From Belliella buryatensis (GTDB lineage Bacteria > Bacteroidota > Bacteroidia > Cytophagales > Cyclobacteriaceae): a DNA stretch of 64,000 nt. Every line of letters begins with the position of its first letter. Position 1 is the stretch's first letter. Both the position numbers and the translations under genes were made by a program. Positions 1 through 7,570 of this stretch are shown here, piece after piece. The notes under the pieces were generated by a model. It was not told the DNA's origin. It saw nothing but the letters and a program-made list of their open reading frames with translations, and searched no databases. The DNA is taken from the NCBI RefSeq assembly GCF_900188245.1, contig NZ_FZOK01000001.1, positions 372,001 to 436,000 on the forward strand, given 5' to 3'.

Positions 1-1
1 G

Positions 2-712
2 GATCATCTTTTGGAAATAGCCAAATCCACCCTAGAGAAGAAGAGACAATTTATCCAAGAGATGTATGATAGGGGTCTTTTCCCCTATACCAAAAGGTAC
101 CTTCCCCACTTCCGAAATCACTTCAGCACCATCGGTGTCAATGGCATCAATGAAATGATCCTCAATTTCACCGACGGTGTGGATGATCTCACCTTTGACT
201 CAGGACAAAAATTGGCGGCTGATATCCTAGAATATATACGGGGGAAGATGAAAGTCTATCAGGAAGCAACTGGAAACCTTTATAACCTTGAAGCCACCCC
301 AGCAGAAGGCACTACTTACAGGTTTGCGAAGGAAGACAAAAAACGCTTTGATGACATCATTCAGGCTGGAATGGAGGAAAACATCTACTATACCAATTCC
401 TCGCAGATTCCTGTAGACCACACCGATGATCCATTCGAGGCATTGATGCTACAGGATGATCTCCAATGCAAATACACAGGAGGCACGGTACTCCACCTGT
501 ATATGCGGGAAAAAGTATCTTCAGCAGAGGCTTGCCGAAACTTGGTCAAAAAAGTACTCTCCAATTTTAAGTTGCCTTACATAACAGTCACCCCCATATT
601 CAGCATCTGCCCGGTACATGGCTACCTCAACGGTGAACATGAATTCTGTCCAAAATGCGATGACATCCTATTAGATAATTTAAACCAAAATCAACATAAT
701 CATGCAAACTGA
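2..712 (+). CDS. nrdD: Anaerobic ribonucleoside-triphosphate reductase (class III), C-terminal part; 5' end outside window
   Basis: This is the C-terminal part of the oxygen-sensitive reductase that makes deoxyribonucleotides from NTPs in anaerobic growth. The frame is open from the first bases, so the gene starts upstream. The last ~40 residues carry the typical NrdD zinc site, CPVHG followed 10 residues later by CPKCD. The family's usual next segment, the glycyl-radical loop, is missing: the ORF ends 17 residues after CPKC. That loop is encoded by the next ORF (702-872), which overlaps this one by 11 nt in the +1 frame. nrdG follows, so this is an nrdDG operon with a split catalytic subunit. 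The family call is firm. The split is read directly from the frames. Confidence 0.9.
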   Translation, partial: DHLLEIAKSTLEKKRQFIQEMYDRGLFPYTKRYLPHFRNHFSTIGVNGINEMILNFTDGVDDLTFDSGQKLAADILEYIRGKMKVYQEATGNLYNLEATPAEGTTYRFAKEDKKRFDDIIQAGMEENIYYTNSSQIPVDHTDDPFEALMLQDDLQCKYTGGTVLHLYMREKVSSAEACRNLVKKVLSNFKLPYITVTPIFSICPVHGYLNGEHEFCPKCDDILLDNLNQNQHNHAN

Positions 713-872
713 AATCAAAGAACCCCAAACCGAAAACTTACTTTCCAAATATGAAGACAAAAGGACGAAATGTCTGGTATATACTCGGGTCATGGGTTAC
801 CACAGACCTGTAGAAAGTTTTAACATTGGCAAAAAAGGGGAGCACAAACAGAGAATTCATTTCAAAGAATAA
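702..872 (+). CDS. Detached glycyl-radical domain of NrdD (56 aa)
   Basis: This 56-residue ORF starts at an ATG inside the end of nrdD and stops 5 nt before nrdG. Residues 28-50 match the C-terminal glycyl-radical segment of class III ribonucleotide reductases (pattern TRVMGYHRPV, then FNIGKK). Gly32 is the expected radical-bearing glycine. In most NrdD proteins this segment directly follows the zinc site, in one chain. Here the zinc site ends the upstream ORF. I infer that the two chains assemble, in the manner of spare glycyl-radical domains such as GrcA/YfiD for pyruvate formate-lyase. The alternative is a +1 frameshift joining them during translation or a sequencing error. The clean ATG, stop and operon spacing favour a real gene. 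Confidence 0.8.
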   Translation: MQTEIKEPQTENLLSKYEDKRTKCLVYTRVMGYHRPVESFNIGKKGEHKQRIHFKE

Positions 873-877
873 TCTTT

Positions 878-1555
878 ATGGTCAAAAAGCTAATTTACAG
901 TATCACCCCATTTACGCTTTTGGATTATCCAGATCATACAGCCTGCATCCTTTGGTTTGCGGGCTGTAATATGCGTTGTAGCTATTGCTATAATCCTGAA
1001 ATCGTCACGGGAAAAGGGAAGATCGGTTTCGATGCAGTAATCAGCTTTTTAGAAAAAAGGAAAAACCTGCTTGATGGTGTTGTCTTCAGCGGAGGAGAGT
1101 GCACGATGCACAAAGACCTACCTTACTATGCCTCAGAAGTAAAGCGTTTGGGGATGAAAGTCAAGATAGATACCAATGGAAGCCGTCCTCATGTCCTCGA
1201 AGAATTACTTCAAGAAGGTTTGGTGGATTATGTAGCGCTGGATTTCAAATCTTTACAAGAAGATTTTGAAAGCATCACCCAATCTGATTTTTTTGAGCAG
1301 TTTAAAGAAAGTCTGGAGGTTTTAAAAGGGTACGATGTTCCATTTGAAATAAGGACAACTGTCCATTCTAATTTGATCAACACAGAAAAGCTTTCGAAAA
1401 TGGCTAGTTTCCTTCGTGACCAAGGCTACAAAGGCAAATATTATTTACAACACTTTGTAAGCGAAAAAGAAACAATCAGGATCTTACCTTACAGCAAAAA
1501 ACCAAACTTGGCATTCACTGATTATCCTGAATTAGAAATGGTCTGGCGAAATTGA
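878..1555 (+). CDS. nrdG: Anaerobic ribonucleotide reductase activating protein, radical SAM
   Basis: This 225-aa activase uses S-adenosylmethionine and a 4Fe-4S cluster to place the glycyl radical on NrdD. The cluster motif C30-x3-C34-x2-C37 lies in the context FAGCNMRCSYCYNP, followed by the GGE-type SAM-binding motif (FSGGECT, around residue 73). It lies 5 nt downstream of the separate glycyl-radical ORF, so substrate and activase are co-expressed. The length and motif spacing fit the larger NrdG/pyruvate formate-lyase-activase-like group rather than the ~155-aa enterobacterial form. No terminator-like T run follows, but a palindrome-rich gap does. Confidence 0.92.
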   Translation: MVKKLIYSITPFTLLDYPDHTACILWFAGCNMRCSYCYNPEIVTGKGKIGFDAVISFLEKRKNLLDGVVFSGGECTMHKDLPYYASEVKRLGMKVKIDTNGSRPHVLEELLQEGLVDYVALDFKSLQEDFESITQSDFFEQFKESLEVLKGYDVPFEIRTTVHSNLINTEKLSKMASFLRDQGYKGKYYLQHFVSEKETIRILPYSKKPNLAFTDYPELEMVWRN

Positions 1556-1605
1556 GGATTTTACTTACCCCTGAAGCTTCGCTCCACATTCTAACTTTGC
1601 TCCTA

Positions 1606-1738
1606 GAAATTTGCAATTTCGAGGACAGATAAAAGGAATTTTTAATTCCGTTCTACCCTGTCCTGGATAAAAGGATTTCAAATCCTCTTTATCTAGGTTC
1701 GGGATTGCAAATCCCGAACAGCCAAAATCCCGAACAGC
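1606..1738. repeat. Cluster of four REP-like palindromes in the nrdG-moaA gap
   Basis: The 305-bp gap 1556-1860 holds four short perfect palindromes in a row. GAAATT-TGC-AATTTC lies at 1606-1620 and GGAATT-TTT-AATTCC at 1635-1649. AGGATTT-C-AAATCCT lies at 1672-1686, flanked by GATAAA/TTTATC that lengthens the stem. TTCGGGATT-GCA-AATCCCGAA lies at 1698-1718, and its right arm is repeated at 1726-1733. AGGACAG (1622-1628) and CTGTCCT (1659-1665) also pair around the second hairpin. This arrangement resembles REP sequences mobilised by REP-associated tyrosine transposases, but no such transposase is in the window. The rest of the gap (1740-1860) shows nothing clear beyond the moaA leader. Confidence 0.6.
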
Positions 1739-1860
1739 TAAAAAAATGATTTCAATAAGTCTGGCAGCATTTAATTACCACTAATGTATTTTCCGTTTTT
1801 TAGGGAACGATTCAAAAAGTCTTTAACTTGTTCATGCAAATGTGAATTAAAACTATTCCA

Positions 1861-2841
1861 ATGCTTCAAGACCAGTTTCAACGCAAGCACGATTACCTTA
1901 GAATATCCCTGACAGACAGCTGCAATTTCCGCTGTAGCTATTGCATGCCTGAAGAGGATATTCAGAGCATGCCTAATGCGCACCTGATGCAGCCGGATGA
2001 AATTGAAGCGATCGCAAAAAAATTTGTGGAACTTGGGGTTAAAAAAATCCGACTTACCGGAGGTGAACCTTTGGTAAGAAAAGAGTTTACTGACATCATC
2101 CATTCCCTTTCCAAACTCCCCGTTGAACTTACCATGACCAGCAATGGTGTCTTGGTAGACAAACACTTGGAAGCCCTCAAGGCTGCTGGCATCAGAAAAG
2201 TAAACATTAGCTTGGACACCTTGAACAGGGGAACTTTCCACAAACTCACCAAAAGAGATCAATTTGAAAAGGTGTGGGAGAACCTAAATTTGTTATTGGA
2301 AAATAATTTCCGCGTCAAAATCAATGTCGTTGCCCTCAATGGCATTATTGAAAAAGAACTACTGAGTTTTGTCCAACTAACCAAAGACCTGCCCCTCCAC
2401 GTTCGTTTCATAGAATTCATGCCTTTTGCAGGCAACTTATGGAACAAGGATAAAGTACTCACTGCAACCAAAATGCTGGAAATGGTCAAAGAAGAATTCA
2501 ATGTCAGCAAACTCAAAGATGATCCAAACGATACCGCAAAAGCTTTTCAAGCAGCTGGTCATTTGGGGACTTTTGCCTTTATCACCACCATGAGCGAGCA
2601 TTTCTGCGGCACCTGCAATAGGATGAGGATTACGGCAGACGGCAAGATGAAAAATTGTCTTTTCGGAAAAGAAGAGACGGATATTTTAGGGGCATTGAGG
2701 GAAGGTAAGGACATTGAACCCTTGATCCGGTTATCAGTTTGGAACAAGCATGCAGCCCTAGGGGGACAGTTTTCTCAGGACTACACCAAAGCAGAAGCCG
2801 ATAAAATCGAAAATCGAAGTATGATTAAAATTGGGGGATGA
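1861..2841 (+). CDS. moaA: GTP 3',8-cyclase (molybdenum cofactor step 1)
   Basis: This 326-aa radical SAM enzyme converts GTP to 3',8-cyclo-7,8-dihydro-GTP, the first step of molybdopterin synthesis. The N-terminal cluster ligands are C21, C25 and C28 (CNFRCSYC). The C-terminal GTP-binding cluster ligands are C249, C252 and C266 (CGTC, then KNC). The protein ends in Gly-Gly, as active MoaA proteins do. The length is normal for the family. It is the first Mo-cofactor gene of the cluster, and its MoaC partner lies ~5 kb downstream as part of a MoaC-MoaB fusion. Confidence 0.96.
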   Translation: MLQDQFQRKHDYLRISLTDSCNFRCSYCMPEEDIQSMPNAHLMQPDEIEAIAKKFVELGVKKIRLTGGEPLVRKEFTDIIHSLSKLPVELTMTSNGVLVDKHLEALKAAGIRKVNISLDTLNRGTFHKLTKRDQFEKVWENLNLLLENNFRVKINVVALNGIIEKELLSFVQLTKDLPLHVRFIEFMPFAGNLWNKDKVLTATKMLEMVKEEFNVSKLKDDPNDTAKAFQAAGHLGTFAFITTMSEHFCGTCNRMRITADGKMKNCLFGKEETDILGALREGKDIEPLIRLSVWNKHAALGGQFSQDYTKAEADKIENRSMIKIGG

Positions 2842-2844
2842 TTG

Positions 2845-3060
2845 ATGGATATTAATGGATATTGGGATATTGAAATATGCTTAGCGAAATCGGAGTGAAA
2901 CGGAGATCCCGAGAGCGAAGTGATTCGGGATACAATAGAAAAATTTTGAAATAGATATTCTTCGAACCAATTGATATTAATGGATACTATTAGATATTAG
3001 TGGATATTTTGGAAGAAGTTGGTTTTGAAATATTATGGATATATGATTGAAAAGATGTAT
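2845..3060. repeat. Intergenic repeat copy 1 (CGGAG/CCCGAG element with GATATT tracts)
   Basis: The 426-bp moaA-moeA gap begins with short tracts of the GGATATTAATGGATATT kind. It then holds an ~60-bp element, about 2871-2931, that recurs nearly unchanged at about 6714-6776. The element contains an internal hairpin, ATCCCGA (2906-2912) with TCGGGAT (2925-2931). The 'GAAATATGC..(G)CGAAAT' motif also recurs in the gaps before moaE and moaC-B. No ORF with protein-like features is present. Confidence 0.65.
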
Positions 3061-3104
3061 TTCTAACCTCTAATCCTACTTTGTTAGGTTAAAAATGACA
3101 AGAA

Positions 3105-3173
3105 AAACCTGCCAAGTTTCTTTTTAAAATGATAAAAAATAAACTTGTTTTGGCTTATAAACCTGGCAGGTTT
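3105..3173. repeat. Inverted repeat AAACCTGCCAAGTTT / AAACCTGGCAGGTTT
   Basis: Two 15-nt arms at 3105-3119 and 3159-3173 are complementary apart from one position and are separated by a 39-nt AT-rich loop. The arm sequence resembles the AACCTG(A/G)CAGGTTT palindrome seen again at 30262-30294, so this looks like a diverged, spread-out copy of the same dispersed element. It lies 95 nt before moeA. It could act as a weak terminator for moaA or simply be a dispersed repeat. Confidence 0.5.
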
Positions 3174-3267
3174 GACCTAATCTGCTAATTTGACAAAGTA
3201 AGACGAATCAATCAAAGAAATCTCAAATATTAAAAATAGAAGAAGCCCATTTTAGTGAAATACAAAT

Positions 3268-4443
3268 ATGATCTCTGTCAGTCAGGCTAAAGCAATACTC
3301 CAAAAAAATATTCCTCCAAGGAAATCTAAACTTGTACCACTCGAAAAAGCAATAGGTTTGATCTGTGGGGTAGACATACATTCTCCCATGCATGTCCCTT
3401 CTTTTGACAATTCGGCAATGGATGGCTATGCTATTGCTTGGGAAGCTAGGAAAACCAGATGGGTATTGGAAGGAGAAATTGCAGCTGGAGCCAAAGATAT
3501 TCCAATTCTATCCACTGGAAAGGCCATAAGGATCTTCACTGGAGCTCCAATGCCTGATGGGGCAGATACCGTGATCCAACAGGAATGGATAGCCGTGGAG
3601 GGCAGTACATTATCTTTGCAATCTGGAGAAATTATCAAAGGCATGCATGTACGAAAAGAAGGTACCCAAACCAAATCCGGAGACATAATCATGAAGGCCG
3701 GCACCGCAATCACCCCTGGTGGCATCGGACTACTAGCGTCGGTTGGGATTCAACACGTATCCGTCATCGCACCTCCATCTGTCGGCATCATCATCACAGG
3801 CAATGAAATCAAGGAAGTGGGTCAACCTTTGGAACATGGCGAAATCTACAATGCCAACGGCCCGCTGCTGACCACTTATTTGCAACAGGAAGGCATAGAA
3901 GCTATCGAATGCATCCGTGTAGAAGACAATCCTGACATGGTCAGACAAGCTATCAATAAGGCCTTGACCATCCATGATTTGATCTTGCTCTCTGGAGGAA
4001 TCTCAGTCGGAGATTATGACTTTGTCAAAGAAGGGCTGGAGCAGGCGGGTGTCCAAGAACTTTTTTATAAAATCAAACAGAAACCAGGAAAACCACTTTA
4101 TGCCGGCATTAAGGACGAGCAAATGATTTTTGCTTTACCCGGCAATCCAGCCTCAGTAATCACATGTTTCAACCAATACGTCAAACCTTCCATCAGACAA
4201 TGGATGGGGAAAAATCCAGGCTGGGAACCAACTCTTTGGCTTCCATTAAATAGCCCAATGAAAAAGAACCCTGACCTCACTTTCTTTCTAAAAATCAAAA
4301 CCCACCCCGAAGAGGTGGAAATACTACAAGGTCAGGAATCTTTTAATTTAATTGCATTTTCTACAGCCGATGGTTTCGCAGAGATACCTGAAGGAGTGGA
4401 GGCAATGGAAAAAGGTGAAAAAGTGGGCGTGTATCTCTGGTAA
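3268..4443 (+). CDS. moeA: Molybdopterin molybdenumtransferase
   Basis: This 391-aa protein inserts molybdate into adenylylated molybdopterin to give the active cofactor. It has the full MoeA architecture: N-terminal linker and beta domains (FDNSAMDGYA near residue 50; IFTGAPMPDGADTVIQQE near residue 90), the MoaB/Mog-like catalytic domain (SGGISVGDYDFVKEGL near residue 245; KPGKPL and FALPGNPASV after it), and a C-terminal beta domain. The stop codon TAA overlaps the start of the next gene in TAATG, so translation of the two is probably coupled. Confidence 0.95.
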   Translation: MISVSQAKAILQKNIPPRKSKLVPLEKAIGLICGVDIHSPMHVPSFDNSAMDGYAIAWEARKTRWVLEGEIAAGAKDIPILSTGKAIRIFTGAPMPDGADTVIQQEWIAVEGSTLSLQSGEIIKGMHVRKEGTQTKSGDIIMKAGTAITPGGIGLLASVGIQHVSVIAPPSVGIIITGNEIKEVGQPLEHGEIYNANGPLLTTYLQQEGIEAIECIRVEDNPDMVRQAINKALTIHDLILLSGGISVGDYDFVKEGLEQAGVQELFYKIKQKPGKPLYAGIKDEQMIFALPGNPASVITCFNQYVKPSIRQWMGKNPGWEPTLWLPLNSPMKKNPDLTFFLKIKTHPEEVEILQGQESFNLIAFSTADGFAEIPEGVEAMEKGEKVGVYLW

Positions 4444-5180
4444 TGATGGAAGCATATTGGTGGTTACTCTACATTCTTATGCCTACCGTGGCATTTTTAT
4501 ACGCAGCAGTAGGCCATGGCGGTGCAAGCAGTTACCTGATGTTTCTGGCCTTGTTCAATTTTGCCCCGGAGCAAATCCGCCCTACCGCTTTGATTCTGAA
4601 TATTGTAGTTTCACTAATGGCATTTTTAGCCTTTAGAGGAACTGTGAAATTTCCCGCCAAACTCTTTTTGTCCATCATCATCTTTTCAGTTCCTGCAGCG
4701 TTTTTTGGAGGAAGGATTTTGGTTGATGCGGGCTTATACAAGCAGATTTTGGGATTATTATTATTCTTTCCGATACTGCGGTTCTTGAATATTTTCCCGA
4801 AATCTACAGCACCTAAAATCTCAGAAAACTGGATTTTATCAGGTATTCTTGGCCTGGGGATTGGCTTTGTTTCAGGCTTGATCGGTATAGGTGGAGGAAT
4901 CATCCTCTCCCCAATTTTGCTGCTAATGGGCTGGACAGATATGAAAGAAACGGCCGCTGTCAGTGCTTTATTTATCTTTTTCAATTCCATTTCAGGTTTA
5001 TTGGGAACCAATGCATTTGCCATTTCATTCGATCCTCAATTATGGGTTTTGATGCCCTTGACCATAGTGGGAGGAGCCTTGGGAGCATACTTTGGGGCAA
5101 AAAAATTTAATTACCAAGGAGTGAAATATACGTTGACTGTCGTATTACTAATAGCCGCTGTAAAATTAATTTGGGGTTAA
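4443..5180 (+). CDS. TauE/SafE (TSUP) family membrane exporter inside the Moco cluster
   Basis: This 245-aa polytopic membrane protein has about eight hydrophobic segments and the two Gly-rich repeats of the TauE/SafE (DUF81) fold (AAVGHGGASSYL near residue 23; SGLIGIGGGIILSP near residue 140). Family members move sulfite, sulfonates or other sulfur anions across the inner membrane. The start ATG overlaps the moeA stop by 1 nt, and moaD follows 35 nt later, so it is embedded in the Mo-cofactor operon. The substrate cannot be read from sequence. A role in sulfur or molybdate-related anion traffic for cofactor synthesis is inference from position only. Confidence 0.82.
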   Translation: MMEAYWWLLYILMPTVAFLYAAVGHGGASSYLMFLALFNFAPEQIRPTALILNIVVSLMAFLAFRGTVKFPAKLFLSIIIFSVPAAFFGGRILVDAGLYKQILGLLLFFPILRFLNIFPKSTAPKISENWILSGILGLGIGFVSGLIGIGGGIILSPILLLMGWTDMKETAAVSALFIFFNSISGLLGTNAFAISFDPQLWVLMPLTIVGGALGAYFGAKKFNYQGVKYTLTVVLLIAAVKLIWG

Positions 5181-5215
5181 GAATTTGTAGTATATTTAAA
5201 TAAAATTAAAAATCA

Positions 5216-5443
5216 ATGAAACTACTGGCCTTCGGAAAAATAGCAGAGATCATTGGAAAGCAGGAGATAGAAATTGAGAATTTTCCAAATACGGATATCC
5301 TAGTGGGCTATTTGCAGCAACAATACCCCGCATTGAAAGACCTTAAATTCAGCATTGCCATAGATAAAAAACAAGTCAGCGGAAATGTAAGCATAACCAC
5401 AGATGCTGAGGTAGCTTTGCTGCCACCATTCTCCGGAGGATGA
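5216..5443 (+). CDS. moaD: Molybdopterin synthase sulfur carrier subunit
   Basis: This 75-aa ubiquitin-fold protein ends in PPFSGG. The terminal Gly is adenylylated by MoeB and converted to a thiocarboxylate that supplies the dithiolene sulfurs of molybdopterin. Length and tail are exactly as expected. The stop is 3 nt before moeB, its activating enzyme. Its synthase partner MoaE is encoded ~1.5 kb downstream. Confidence 0.95.
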   Translation: MKLLAFGKIAEIIGKQEIEIENFPNTDILVGYLQQQYPALKDLKFSIAIDKKQVSGNVSITTDAEVALLPPFSGG

Positions 5444-5446
5444 TCC

Positions 5447-6526
5447 ATGGATAGATTTGAAAGACAATATATACTACCGGGATTTGGTCCCGTATCTCAA
5501 CAAAAACTCAGAGAAACTTCAGTTCTGATCATAGGTGCCGGCGGTTTGGGTTGCCCAGCCTTGCTTTACCTCAGCGCAGCAGGAATAGGGAAAATCGGCG
5601 TCATAGACGGGGATGTGGTTTCCCTATCCAACCTTAACAGACAGGTCCTGTTTGGAAAGGAAGACCTTGGGAAAAACAAAGCTGAATCTGCAGCCGAAAT
5701 CATTCAGAAAAAGTACGATGACATACAGGCGGAAGCTTTCCCCCATTTTCTGACCAAAGAAAATATCCTAGACATCATCAAAAACTATGATCTGATCTTA
5801 GATGGCTCGGACAATTTCCCTACCCGGTATTTGGTTAATGATGCTTGCCTGATCGCTGGCAAACCTTTGGTTTTCGGCGCCATTTACCAGCATGAAGGAC
5901 AGGTTGCCATTTTCAATGCCAAGGGACGCCATTCTATCAATTACAGGGACCTCTATCCCATACCTCCATCAGCTCGTGAAGTCCCCAACTGCAATGAAAC
6001 AGGTGTATTGGGTGTACTACCAGGGATCATCGGAACTTGGATGGCTGGAGAATGTATCAAATACCTGACTGGGTATGGGGACTCTCTCGAAGACAAATTG
6101 CTCTTTTATGACCTGCTCAACCACAATTCCTATCAAATTCAACTTACCAAAAATCCGGACAGCGAGCAAAACATCCCAAAAACCCATTCCGAGCTCCAAG
6201 CAATGGACTATCAAGACTTCTGTGGCTTGAGTGCACAAACGGACTGGGAAGCTGCTTTGAGCTTATTGAAAAATGCCAATCAGTCCGTATTGGTAGATGT
6301 TCGGGAAATTGGGGAACAACCGGAACTGGACGATGTTGAGTACCTCCAGATCCCTTTAGCTGACCTACCCAATTCCAGAAATCAGCTAGCATCCTTTCAA
6401 AACATCTTCCTTTTCTGTCAATCAGGCAGCAGAAGCCTGAAAGCTGCCGACATGCTCAAAAGTCAGTTTCCAGATAAAAATATTCAATCTGTTGAAGGGG
6501 GAATTTTAAGGTACCTTTTTGATTGA
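5447..6526 (+). CDS. moeB: MoaD adenylyltransferase fused to a rhodanese domain (MoeZ-like)
   Basis: This 359-aa E1-like enzyme activates the MoaD C-terminus. Residues ~1-240 form the adenylation domain: GAGGLGCPA nucleotide loop near residue 31, DGDVVSLSNLNRQ, and the conserved Cys182 in EVPNCNETGVLGV. Residues ~270-359 form a rhodanese domain with Cys324 in the loop FCQSGSRS, which would carry persulfide sulfur to MoaD. The fusion is known from MoeZ and MOCS3 proteins. The paired zinc-binding CxxC motifs of E. coli MoeB are absent: the region before Cys182 reads YPIPPSAREVPN. The structural zinc therefore seems to be lost. Confidence 0.92.
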   Translation: MDRFERQYILPGFGPVSQQKLRETSVLIIGAGGLGCPALLYLSAAGIGKIGVIDGDVVSLSNLNRQVLFGKEDLGKNKAESAAEIIQKKYDDIQAEAFPHFLTKENILDIIKNYDLILDGSDNFPTRYLVNDACLIAGKPLVFGAIYQHEGQVAIFNAKGRHSINYRDLYPIPPSAREVPNCNETGVLGVLPGIIGTWMAGECIKYLTGYGDSLEDKLLFYDLLNHNSYQIQLTKNPDSEQNIPKTHSELQAMDYQDFCGLSAQTDWEAALSLLKNANQSVLVDVREIGEQPELDDVEYLQIPLADLPNSRNQLASFQNIFLFCQSGSRSLKAADMLKSQFPDKNIQSVEGGILRYLFD

Positions 6527-6534
6527 AATAAGAT

Positions 6535-6975
6535 ATTGATTGATATTAGATACTAATGGATATTATGATACAGAAATATGCTATGCGAAATACAGTAGAA
6601 ATATGCCTTCGGCGAAATATTTTCAACCCAGAGCTCTAGCCCAAAGAAGAGGAGATAATTGATTCGGGATATAGAAGAAAGTATATTAGTGGATATTGGA
6701 TCTTGGTGGATATTGAAATATGCCTTCGGCAAAATCGGAGTGAAATGGAGATCCCGAGAGCGAAGTGATTCGGGATATAGTAGAAATAGAATGGAAATAT
6801 GCTTCGAAAAACCTGAATGAAACACGAAGACAAACCCTATTTCAACAATATTTCCATAATATTTCCACCATATTTCTATCAAAAACAAGCCCCAAAGAGC
6901 CAAAACCAATATTACCTTAGTGTCTTAGTGCCTCCTTTGTGGCAAAAACTATTATAACTTAGCGCCTTTGTGGCC
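6535..6975. repeat. Repeat-rich 464-bp gap before moaE
   Basis: This gap holds no convincing gene. At 6535-6720 it has GATATTAGATAC/TGGATATT tracts and the motif ATATGCCTTCGGCGAAATAT (around 6601-6620). The second copy of the ~60-bp element lies at about 6714-6776, with hairpin arms ATCCCGA (6751-6757) and TCGGGAT (6770-6776). Just before moaE a short direct repeat of the type CTTAG(T/C)GCCT..TTTGTGGC occurs at about 6925-6943 and 6958-6974. The element matches the one at 2871-2931, which fits dispersed non-coding repeats accumulating between Mo-cofactor genes. Confidence 0.65.
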
Positions 6976-6990
6976 TAAATAAAAAAAACC

Positions 6991-7437
6991 ATGGAAAAGA
7001 AAAGAACACCAAAAAACATATTTGTAGAAGGAGCGATCTCTCCTGATAAAATCGCGAAATCCATCGCCAATCACAGCTCAAAAACGGATATTGGCGGACA
7101 TAGCATCTTTCTCGGACAGGTAAGAGCAGATGAAAAAGAAGAGGGATCAGTTGTTGCCATCGACTACACGGCATATCAAGACATGGCTTTGCAACAGGCC
7201 TTCGAAATCCGTGAAGCCATCTTTGCAAAATATCCATTGACCTGCATGCATATTTACCACAGCTTGGGTGAAGTCAAAACAGGAGAAATCTGCCTCTTTG
7301 TCTTTACTTCCTCCAAACATCGCAAAGCTGCCATCGATGCCTGTGAAGAACTCGTCGAGCGCATCAAAAAAGAATTGCCCATCTGGGGGAAAGAGATTCT
7401 TAATAATGAAAAATCTAAGTGGAAGGTGAATACTTGA
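6991..7437 (+). CDS. moaE: Molybdopterin synthase catalytic subunit
   Basis: This 148-aa large subunit of molybdopterin synthase forms a heterotetramer with MoaD and transfers two sulfurs to cyclic pyranopterin monophosphate. Recognisable elements are GGHSIFLGQVRAD near residue 35, HIYHSLGEVKTGEICLFVFTSSKHRKAAIDACEE near residues 88-120 and the closing KKELPIWGKEIL with catalytic-type lysines. The start ATG follows an A-rich stretch. Repeat-laden gaps flank the gene on both sides, so it may be transcribed separately from moeB. Confidence 0.94.
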   Translation: MEKKRTPKNIFVEGAISPDKIAKSIANHSSKTDIGGHSIFLGQVRADEKEEGSVVAIDYTAYQDMALQQAFEIREAIFAKYPLTCMHIYHSLGEVKTGEICLFVFTSSKHRKAAIDACEELVERIKKELPIWGKEILNNEKSKWKVNT

Positions 7438-7439
7438 AA

Positions 7440-7570
7440 AGACATATGCCTCCGGCGAAATATTATAGAAATATATTCTGCGAAATAAAGTTGAAATATT
7501 CACCCAAATATTGGATTAAACAGTAAAACTTAGACTGAAGTGTCGCAGATTGAGTATAGTAGAAATATGT
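7440..7570. repeat. Short intergenic repeat copies in the moaE-moaC gap
   Basis: The 254-bp gap carries degenerate copies of the cluster's motif: ATATGCCTCCGGCGAAATAT at 7444-7463, then GAAATATATTCTGCGAAATA, and a further AGTAGAAATATGTCC near 7558-7572. The last ~110 bp up to moaC show no clear signal. This is the third gap in the Mo-cofactor cluster with the same family of repeats. Confidence 0.5.

Noticed and set aside
1771-2262. 163-codon minus-strand frame opposite moaA
   Set aside because: It lies almost wholly on the reverse strand of moaA, whose motifs are certain. It is a composition shadow.
6553-6909. 118-codon minus-strand frame in the gap before moaE
   Set aside because: It is built from the intergenic repeats (GATATT tracts and the CCCGAG element) and has no protein-like motif.
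1606-7570. CRISPR array in the repeat-rich gaps
   Set aside because: Repeats are not of constant length with unique spacers, the copies are far apart, and no cas gene is present.
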